Source of the DNA: Eurosta solidaginis
Lineage: Eukaryota; Arthropoda; Insecta; Diptera; Tephritidae
Direction of reading: 5' to 3'
Length of the DNA stretch: 64,000 nt
NCBI RefSeq assembly: GCF_040869045.1
Contig: NC_090323.1
Span: 152,540,426 to 152,604,425, forward strand
Shown: piece by piece, positions 56,116-64,000 of the stretch
How positions within the stretch are numbered: position 1 is the stretch's first letter
How the letters are laid out: the number at the start of each line of letters is the position of its first letter
Notes under the pieces: generated by a model
Told to the model about the DNA's origin: nothing
Databases searched by the model: none
Seen by the model: the letters and a program-made list of their open reading frames with translations, nothing else
Program-made: the position numbers and the translations under genes

Positions 56116-57248
56116 CAACTAAAAGGTGTGCTATTAGCTCACCCTCCACTTTTTAAACCCCCAATTTCTTTTGCTATGTTCGGAGATACGGCGCGAGCCG
56201 TGTTCCTACTTCATATATCTCCCGACACTGTTGCGTCCGTTGCCACCATATCTACTGTGCCGGCTCGTGGTCATAAATTAATTGTTATTTGGCATTGATT
56301 CAACACAAACCTTGAACACAGTTCCACCAACCCATCAGTTCACAGGTAATTGAGTGTCGTCTTATAGGTCACAAGCTCACCGGTTGTTTGAAATGGGCTC
56401 GATAGCTATAAACTCATCGGTTATCCAGTATTGATTCATCGGTCTTTAGCTGACTATCATCGATCACCAATCCACTTATTATTTGTTATTAGATATATAT
56501 CCCTTTATCCTCCGGTTATTTGGTCCAACCAACCTGACCACCGCTAGCTGATTGTTCTAGTAACTGTTTTAGTAATTGTTCTAGCAACTCTAACCACCTA
56601 CCACTCATTTCATGATTATACCGACTGGCAGTAACTCTCAACTTACACCAACTAATTAATTATATTCATTTAAAAAGGAAATAGGTCTTATTCGACTCAG
56701 GATTGGCTGGGCTCTACCCCAAGCTCACTCCATAATGGGTTGAGGAACTCACCTGTGCTAATGGTTTGGCTCAAAGCTCGGGGCTTACAGTATATTCCAA
56801 TTGGCCATCCAATTAAGTTCCAGTTGGACCTTTAACGTTGCTAAGGGTACAGTGGTTGGTATCCGGGACTTGTCTGGTTAGGATATTTAATACTTTTTTA
56901 CATAGCCATGCGGCAGTCAAGGCGCTGAGGTTAATAGAAATAAGTTAAAGGGTATTTCGACAATGCCTCACTTCGCTCACGGTCGCCTCGAACTGCTTTA
57001 GCAAAAGTTTCATTTACGTGCAGGTTCATAAAAACACATCGACTCTCATCAAAACCGGCCACAATTTGTAACTGCAATGAATTCGTGAGCCGCACGTGTA
57101 GGCTTTAGGAAATTCAAAGCTATCCTGGTTAAATATAGTCTGCTGCCAAAAGGATGAGATTTGACTCAATTGCAGGGTAAAGACTTCCTCGTAGTCGGTA
57201 GGTTTTAGATGAACTTATCATATTCACAATGGCCGTTAATGGTATTTT
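56116..57248. other. no gene; weak 'actcatcggttat' and 'ttctagtaactg' repeats
   Basis: Between 56365 and 56460 'tcatcggt'-type phrases recur, and between 56550 and 56590 'gttctagtaactgt'. They are loose short-period repeats. The remainder is unassigned. Confidence 0.4.
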
Positions 57249-59164
57249 TATACTCAGTTGAGCAGAGCTCACAGAGTATATTAACCTTGATTGGATAACG
57301 GTTGGTTGTACAGGTATAAAGAAATCGAGATAGATATAGACTTCCATATATCAAAATCATCAGTATCGAAAAAAAATTCGATTGAGCCATGTCCGTCCGT
57401 TCGTCCGTCCGTTAACACGATAACTTGAGTAAATTTTGAGGTATCTTGATGAAATTTGATATGTAGGTTCCTGGGCGCTCATCTCAGATCACTAATTAAA
57501 ATGAACGTTATCGAAAATTTCGAAAAATTGAAAAAGTGCGATAATTCATTACCAAATACGGATTAAGCGATGAAACTTGGTAGGTCGTTGAAGATATCAT
57601 GATGAAATTTGGCAGGAACGTTACTTTTATTACTATATGTCTGCTTTATAAAAATTAGCAAAATCGGAGAACGAACCGCCCACTTTTTAAAAAATTTTTT
57701 TTTTTAAATTCAAATTTTAAAAGAAAAGTTAATATCTTAATAGTATATAAGTAAATTATGTCACCATTCAACTCCATTAATGATATGTTGCAACAAAATA
57801 CAAAAATAAAAGAAAATTTCAAAATGGGCGTGGCTCCGCCCTTTTTCATTTAATTTGTCTAGGACACTTTTAATGCCATAAGTCGAACAAAAATTTACCA
57901 ATCCTTGAGAAATTTGGTAGAGGCTTAGATTCTAGGAAGATAACTGTTTTCTGTGAAAAAGGGCGAAATCGGTTGAAGCCACGCCCAGTTTTTATACACA
58001 GTCGACCGTCTGTGCTTCCGCTCGGCCGTTAACACGATAACTTGAGCAAAAATCGATATATCTTTACTAAACTCAGATCACGTACTTATCTGAACTCACT
58101 TTGTATTGGTGTAAAAAATGGCCGAAATCCGACTATGACCACGCCCACTTTTTCGATATCGAAAATTATAAAAAATGAAAAAAATGCCATAATTATACAC
58201 CAAATACGAAAAAAGGGATGAAACATGGTAATTGTATTGGTCTATTGACGCAAAATATAAGTTTAGAAAAAAACTTGGTAAAATGGGTGTGACACCTACC
58301 ATATTAAGTAGAAGAAAACGAAAAAGTTTTGCAGGGCGAAATCAAAAGCCCTTGAAATCTTGGAAGGAATACTGTTCGTGGTATTACATATATAAATAAT
58401 TTAGCGGTACCCGACCGATGAAGTTCTGGATAACCCTTGTCCACATTTTGGTCGATATCTCGAAAACGCCTTCACATATACAACTAAGGGCCACTCGCTT
58501 TTGATACCCATATCGTACAAACACATTCTAGAGTCACCCCTGGTCCACGTTTATGGCGATATCTCGAAAAGGCGTCCACATATAGAACTAAGGCCCACTC
58601 CTTTTTAAAATACTCATTAAAACCTTTCATTTGATACCCATATCGTACAAAAAAATTATAGAGTCACCCCTGGCCCACCTTTATGGCGATATCTCGAAAA
58701 GGCATCCACCTATAGAACTAAGGTCCAGTCCCTTTTAAAATACTCATTAGCACCTTTCATTTGATACCCATATTGTACAAACGCATTCTAGAGTCACCCC
58801 TGGTCCACGTTTATGGCGATATCCCAAAAAGGCGTCCACCCATAGAACTAAGGCCCACGGCCTTTTAAAATACTCATTTACACCTTTCATTTGATACCCA
58901 TATAGTACAAACAAATTCTAGAGTCACCCCTGGTCCACCTTTATGGCGATATCCCTAAATTGTGTCCATCTATAAAACTATGGCCCACTTCCTCTTAAAA
59001 TACTCTTTAATACCTTCCATTTGATACACATGTCATACAAACACATTCCAAGGTTACCCTAGGTTCTTTTTACAACATGGTGATTTTCCCTTACTTTGTC
59101 TCCACAGCTCTCAACTGAGTATGTAATGTTCGGTTACACCCGAACTTATCCTTCCTTACTTGTT
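57249..59164 (+). mobile_element. HINE (DINE-1/Helentron-like), fullest copy
   Basis: The 5' head is 'tactcagttgagcagagctc', then 'gagccatgtccgtccgttcg'. The body has 'ccacgcccactttttcgata' and 'atgggcgtggctccgccc'. The tandem array of 130-bp units lies at 58432-59060. The 3' stem 'gttcgg-ttaca-cccgaac' and 'ccttccttacttgtt' close the element. Both ends are present, with T-rich flanks and no obvious longer target duplication, as expected for rolling-circle elements. No Rep/helicase is encoded. It is about 1.9 kb. Confidence 0.8.
58432..59060 (+). repeat. 130-bp tandem array within HINE
   Basis: The 'cacccctgg' block occurs at 58535, 58665, 58795 and 58925, with end variants at 58432 and 59055. 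Spacing is exactly 130 bp except for the first unit, which is shortened by a deletion of about 27 bp. The unit is the same as at 48411-49210. Confidence 0.85.
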
Positions 59165-60321
59165 ATTTATTATTTCCTTTATATTAACTCATTAGCGCCC
59201 AATGTTCCCATTTGGGAACTTGTACAAATCATTAAATATTATCGAATGAGAGCTGCTGATCAAAAAAATCAATAACGAATTACACATTCTCACCTGTCTA
59301 TGCATGTTGTTCTCGATGCTCTCTTATCATCTCGTTCTCAGTAGCAAGCAAATATTTTCGGAAGTGGTACATTTTTCTCATTTTAGGTTTTTATCTGCAA
59401 GATTTTTATTGATTTAACCAAAAAATTCAAGTGGTATTTTCTTAATGTGCGGAATTTTATCGTAAGTAAATAAAATATTTAGTTTTGTCGCGAGAGAATT
59501 GATAACGTTTCACAATTCCAACGTTTTTGAAGAACTCATCTAATATTTAGTCTTATTTTATAGCAACGCAGTGTTTCTTTTAGGGCAATTTTCATCATTT
59601 TCAATTAGTGACTATTTTGCAAGTTCTCGAAACTATCGTTTCCTCCATACTATGTGAAGCATCCAATGTGAGGTAAGTGCTAGAAAAAGTGTAGGGTGGC
59701 ATAAGGTCAACGGGCAAAAGTCAATTGACGTTATGACCATTTCCATATGATCAATTTGCCTTATGACGATTTCAAATGGTCACTCCTCCGAAAAAACTGT
59801 AAACGAGATCGGGTATTCACAGTTAATTTGTGCGTTTTGGTCTACAAAATTTTATCACAAATAAAAAAACACAATTGTCGCTTTAACTGGGGGTTGATCA
59901 CGTTGTGTTGGTGAAAACGAAAATGTCAAATGAAGCTATCGCCAGATAAATTTCAACATAACTAGAGCTGGTGAACCCGATTCTACGTAATTCGATTTAA
60001 TGTCCTACCTATCTGCACCTGTGTTAATATGAAATGACAACCGACCCCTAACTAAGGCAGCTGCGTCTGAAAGCGGCCTTACCTAAACTCCCAGATATAG
60101 ACTGGTAAGCATTTTGTCAACTAACGAAACAATGTTCTAATTTACCTCCGCCACTTTCGCTGATTAATCGTATGCTTTATTAAAACGGAACGTGACCACT
60201 TAAATGCCTTTAATCCCACCAAAAACTATTTTCTAAGTTTCAATTCCTATTTTAAGCTCAAACTCAACGGATTATCCCAGAAGTCAACAATAACAAATAA
60301 GTTAATAAGATAAGTAAACAC
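59165..60321. other. no gene; short repeat-related piece at 59695-59790
   Basis: AT-rich DNA. 'aattgacgttatgaccattt' and 'atttgccttatgacgatttc' near 59720-59780 resemble the tandem repeat at 22885-23262. No other feature is supported. Confidence 0.45.
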
Positions 60322-60742
60322 TTTTTTTCCTTCCTTTATATTAGGTCGGTTGAATGTTTGTCCGCTTTTCATACAAATCTTGCAATCGATTTTTAAGTAA
60401 CTTCTCATTTAGCTACAAACATCAAACTTTACACATATGTAGGTTAGAACACCGTGACAATGCAACAAAAGGAAAAAAATCCGTTAGGAGGCGCACGCAT
60501 CGAAATAATTAGATAAGAATTTGAAAATTTTCAAACCAGCTTTTAAGTAACTTCTCGATGAGAAAGATATTTGATTTTTTAAACTTAATTCAGAGGTAGA
60601 AGACAGCCGCAGGTAGAAGACCCCCCGCTGAGCGGGTTGTGCGCTGGGCTTGGGACCCGCCACGTAAAAACATACTCCAAAGAAATATAAAAACAAGCCT
60701 CGGATAAATACACTATCTATTGATGACGACCATGGCAAACGT

Positions 60743-61126
60743 TTGAAGGACAATGAATTGAGGGCATGCACCTGGAACGTCCGCTCCCTGAATGGGATTA
60801 GTGCAGATGCCCGGCTGGTTGATGTCCTCGTCAAAGCAAAATCTGACATCACCGCCATCCAAGAAATGCGTTGGACGAAGCAAGGAAGAAAGAAGATCAA
60901 AAATTGTGACATATATTGGAGTGGCCATGCGAATAGGCGCAGTTTCGGCGTCGGATTCGTGGTGGGAGAGAGACTTTGCCGCCAAGTGCTGGCGTTCACG
61001 CCTGTGGATGAGCGTCTCGCCGCTATCCGAATAAAAGCAAAATTTTTTAATATATCATTCATCTGCGCCCATGCGCCGACAGAGGAGAAAGACGACGAGG
61101 TGAAAGAGGTAATTATGAACAATTAG
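60743..61126 (+). pseudogene. LINE endonuclease, N-terminal half
   Basis: A 127-residue frame of an apurinic/apyrimidinic-type endonuclease, which nicks target DNA to prime reverse transcription. 'TWNVRSLNG' holds the conserved Asn (N12) and 'AIQEMRWT' the metal-binding Glu (E41). The region at 86-115 ('VDERLAAIRIKAKF', 'FICAHAPTEE') is the usual core strand block. The frame ends at a frameshift near 61115. The next block ('VVLGDFTARVGKEG', about 61160-61205) is in another frame and ends at a stop near 61292. Confidence 0.8.
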
Positions 61127-61295
61127 AACGCACATACGAGCGCTGCCGCGTCATGACATAAAAGTCGTGCTTGGCGACTTTACCGCCAGGGTGGGCAAAG
61201 AAGGTGTTTTTGGCCCTACAGTCGGAAAGTTCAGCCTACACAATGAAACTTCTCCTAACGGACTGAGGCTGATTGACTTTGCCGGTGCTTGAAAC

Positions 61296-61955
61296 ATGGT
61301 CATATCCAGCACGAGGTTCATGCATAAAAAGATACATCAAGCTACATGGCTGTCTCCTGATCGAAATACTCGCAATCAGATCGATCACGTTGTGATAGAC
61401 GGACGGCATGCCTCCAGTGTTTTAGATATGCGCACGATCCGAGGACCCAAAATCGACTCGGACCATTATCTCGTTGCAGCCAAAATACGCACCCGCCTCA
61501 ACGCGGCTAAAACCAAGGAACAAAAAACACAAGGAAAGCTAGACGTCGAAAAGCTTCAATCACAACAGACTGCCAATGATTTCGCAACTCTACTCTCACA
61601 CCTGCCCTCTGAGAGCACAACTCATCCTGAAGGAATACAGGAGCAGTGGGAGCATATCTCCAAAGCACTTCGTACTGCCGCCGAGGAAAAAATTGGTTAC
61701 CGGCGGCCACGAAAAAACAACTGGTATGATGAAGAATGCCGTGTTGCAACCGAAAGAAAAGACGCTGCCTACAGGGCTACGTTAAAAGCGAGCGCGACAA
61801 GAGGAGTGTGTGAACGCTATTGTGAGTTGAAAAGGGAAGCGATACGCCTTTTCAGGAAGAAAAAAGCAGAAGCAGAAAGGCGTGAGTGCGAGGAGCTTAA
61901 GCCGCTAGCCACCAGGAATAACGCCCGAAAATTCTACCAAAAAATACGGCGATAG
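61296..61955 (+). pseudogene. LINE endonuclease C-terminus and linker
   Basis: A 219-residue frame that continues the endonuclease: 'IDHVVIDGRHAS' (residues 29-40) and the catalytic 'SDH' at 55-57. From about 70 it is a charged linker with 'KNNWYDEECRVATERKDAA' and 'YRATLKASATRGVCERYCE', as in RTE-type ORF2. The start is after a stop that interrupts the protein. Coding homology continues past 61955 ('GDLVTDVQRVHRLWRQYFSA') to about 62150 in the same frame after a TAG. Confidence 0.8.
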
Positions 61956-62158
61956 ACGGAAGGTTTTAAGATCGGGGCAAACTCCTGTAGGAATGAAAAC
62001 GGCGACCTTGTAACTGATGTCCAGAGAGTGCATAGATTATGGAGGCAATACTTCTCTGCTCTCCTAAATGGAGGCAGAAATTCACCGCGCAGAGATGAAG
62101 AACCCGATCCCGCAATCGATGATGATGGAATATATGTCCCCCGCCCGATTATGACGAA

Positions 62159-62854
62159 GTGATGATGGTGAATGAGGACAAAACTAAGTACCTGCTGTCA
62201 TCGAGCAAAGAGTCAGCGTATATGCGCCTTGGCAACCACGCTACTGTTGGCAGCCATAATTTCGAAATAGTAAAAGACTTCGTTTATTTGGGAACCAGCA
62301 TCAACACTAGCAACAACATCAGCACTGAAATCCAGCGAAGAATCAGTCTTGCCAATAAATGCTACTTTGGACTAGGTAGGCATTTGAAAAGTAAAGTCCT
62401 CTCTCGGCGAACGAAAATCATACTCTACAAGTCACTTATCGTACCCGTCCTGCTATATGGGGCAGAAGCATGGACCATGACAACAGCAGATGAAGCGGCT
62501 TTGGGAGTGTTCGAGAGAAAAGTTCTTCGAAAGATTTATGGCGATGGCGAGTACCAAAGAAGATTTAATGATGAGCTGTACGAGTTAGACGCAGACATCA
62601 ACATAGTCCGGCGAATTAAAACGCAGCGGCTGTGCTGGCTAGGCCATGTTATGCGAATGAAAGATGATGCTCCGGCCAAGAAAGTGTTTCTATCAGAACC
62701 CGCCTATGGAAGCAGAGGGCGGCCCCCACTCCGTTGGAAGGACCAGGTGGAAAACGATTTAAACTCCCTTGGTGTGACCAATTGGCGCCGGTTGGCGGAG
62801 CGAAAGAGCGACGGGCGCTCCTTGTTGGACGGCCATAACCGTTTAGACGGTTAA
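62159..62854 (+). pseudogene. LINE RT C-terminal region
   Basis: A 231-residue frame beginning just after the deletion. 'VNEDKTKYLLSS' (motif D type), 'KDFVYLGTSINTSNN' (motif E), 'LLYGAEAWTMTTADEAALGV' and 'RLCWLGHVMRMKDDAPAKK' are the thumb/C-terminal blocks of RTE-like LINEs, ending 'GRPPLRWKDQVENDL'. RT motifs A-C (including YADD) are missing, so no catalysis is possible. The protein runs to its natural end just before the tail. The 3' part recurs, broken, at 38997-39611. Confidence 0.8.
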
Positions 62855-63745
62855 GCGCCAATTAAGTAAGTAAGTAAGTAAGAAGACAGCCGACGACACG
62901 TACACAAAGATTCGATAGGGGGTGCACGGGATGAGATATTTAAAAAAATCGTACGAAACGGAGTGAATTTTGGGATTAATTTTTCGGATCGAAATATTTA
63001 GATAAGAATTTGGAAATCTGGTGTTTTGAGATCGATTTTAAAGTAACTTCTCATTGAGCTACAAACATGAATCCTCATTGACAGGTTAAGACACCGTGAC
63101 AAAGGAACAAAAGAAGAAAAAAATTCCGTTAGGTGGCGCACGGATCGAAAAAATTAGATAATAATTTGGAAATTTGAAACCGGGTTTTAAGTAATTTCTC
63201 GATGAGCTAGTGGCCAAAAATTTAAAGCTTAATTCAGAGGTCGATGACAGCCGATGACACAATACAAAAAGTTTGCTAGGGGGCACACGGACTTAGATAT
63301 TTAGAAAAATCAAACGGGACGGAGGGAATATTGGGGTTGATTTTTATGTAAATTCTCATTGGTCTACAAGCGCAAAACTTAACAGATAGGTTAAGACACC
63401 GAGGAAATGTAAGAAAAGGAAAAATAAATAGACAAAAATCAGCGAAAAATGTTTCCTTATATAAAGATATATTCTTGCTAAACTTTGATTTTTAAATTTT
63501 GACATAGAAGTTGCAAAAATATTTATGAGAAGTAAGAATATAAAGGTGAAGCGCAATTGATTGATAAGATTGTCTCTTTTCCTACCAACTTTCCAATCCA
63601 AGTAATGTGCGCTCCACTTTTATATTTTTACTTCTCATAAATACTTATTTTTGCAATTTCTATGTCAAAATTTAAAAATCAAAGTTTAGCAAGAATATAT
63701 CTTTATATAAGGAGAACTTTTTCGCTGATTTTTGTCCATTTATAT

Positions 63746-64000
63746 AAAGGAAAAGCTTAAAAAAATTTTTTTTTTTTTCAAATACAGTTACAAACACGTT
63801 TTCAAGCGTAATCGTATTCGTAATCAACATTAAAAGTTTGTGCTAAAGTAATCGTTCAAGTTTTTCACACTAACAAAAAGTTTTTGTGCATTTTTTTTCA
63901 TTTTCTTCTTCTTTTTTTTCCTTTTTTTATTGTTTGTTTACTCTTCCCCTTGAAACATGATATTATTCGTATGTCTGGTAAGTCGAGTAAACTTTTTTGG
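63746..64000. other. no gene recognised
   Basis: AT-rich DNA with T runs. Nothing supported to the window end. Confidence 0.5.

Larger units (their letters stand above)
60610..62880 (+). mobile_element. RTE-type LINE with internal deletion and target-site duplication
   Basis: A 2.27-kb non-LTR retrotransposon flanked by the 12-bp direct repeat agaagacagccg (60598-60609 and 62881-62892). It has an endonuclease, a linker and a C-terminal RT region, and ends with an AAGT-type tail at 62864-62880. The RT catalytic core between about 62150 and 62165 is deleted. The short 3' UTR and tetranucleotide tail support an RTE-like clade (inference from remembered features). It sits in the left arm of the foldback-like element. 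Confidence 0.85.
60322..63745. mobile_element. foldback-like element, split by an RTE LINE
   Basis: The left part is 60322-60609 and the right part 62881-63745. Modules such as 'cgcacggatcgaaa...agataa', 'aagtaacttctcattgagct', 'ggttaagacaccgtgac' and 'gacagccgatgacac' repeat in tandem every 160-190 bp or so (by eye). The core is a clear palindrome: left arm 63432-63555 and right arm 63608-63736, with a 52-bp spacer. Tandem modules inside long inverted arms recall Drosophila foldback elements. This is analogy, not shown homology. Related copies lie at 21206-21345 and 23255-23830. Confidence 0.65.

Noticed and set aside
1..64000. LTR retrotransposon
   Set aside because: I looked for long direct terminal repeats, primer-binding sites, and gag/integrase motifs and found none. 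All RT motifs seen are of the non-LTR type.

Overview
This is a gene-poor, AT-rich eukaryotic window built largely from decayed and nested transposable elements. Its make-up points to a higher fly, most likely a tephritid fruit fly (inference). The reasons are DINE-1/Helentron-like elements with stem-loop ends, LINEs with apurinic endonuclease and RNase H domains, jockey-type and RTE-type LINEs, a tRNA-derived SINE, CATA and GTT microsatellites typical of fly non-coding DNA, and no bacterial signal. I find no host protein-coding exon, tRNA, rRNA or CRISPR array that I can defend. The window is probably intergenic or a large intron.

Layout. 1-14.7 kb holds two opposite, nested LOA-like LINE copies (about 507-2125), two 'CGATAAC' degenerate minisatellites, three tRNA-SINE copies plus one SINE head, a TA-flanked MITE (11939-12335) and a purine-biased tract. 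14.7-17.6 kb is mostly unique-looking DNA. 17.6-31 kb is dense in transposons: LOA-like fragments, a DINE-1-like family ('HINE' below) whose longer copies carry a 130-bp tandem array, a 209-bp-arm hairpin, a foldback-like family, and the best element of the window, a 4.8-kb LOA-like LINE (25161-29979) flanked by a 16-bp target-site duplication and sitting inside a HINE copy. 31-46 kb holds a TATGGT-type microsatellite on the tail of a jockey-type LINE, two adjacent RNase H LINE ends, a roughly 2-kb degenerate 'CCGAAATGATCC' minisatellite split by a 5'-truncated RTE LINE, and a jockey/CR1-type LINE. 46.8-49.8 kb is an internally deleted hAT transposon split by a HINE. 50-57 kb is decayed jockey DNA, a palindromic MITE and LINE 5' leader fragments. 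57.2-59.2 kb is the fullest HINE. 60.3-63.7 kb is a foldback-like element split by an RTE LINE.

The genes do not form pathways. They are retrotransposon or transposon open reading frames, nearly all broken by frameshifts, stops or internal deletions. The longest intact product is a 292-residue C-terminal RNase H/zinc-knuckle segment at 1056-1934. The main value of the window is its readable insertion history: four nested insertions can be resolved from the sequence, three of them with direct repeats. It also contains tandem-repeat structures, especially the 130-bp HINE array, the inverted-repeat elements and the degenerate minisatellites, that ordinary gene annotation would leave blank.
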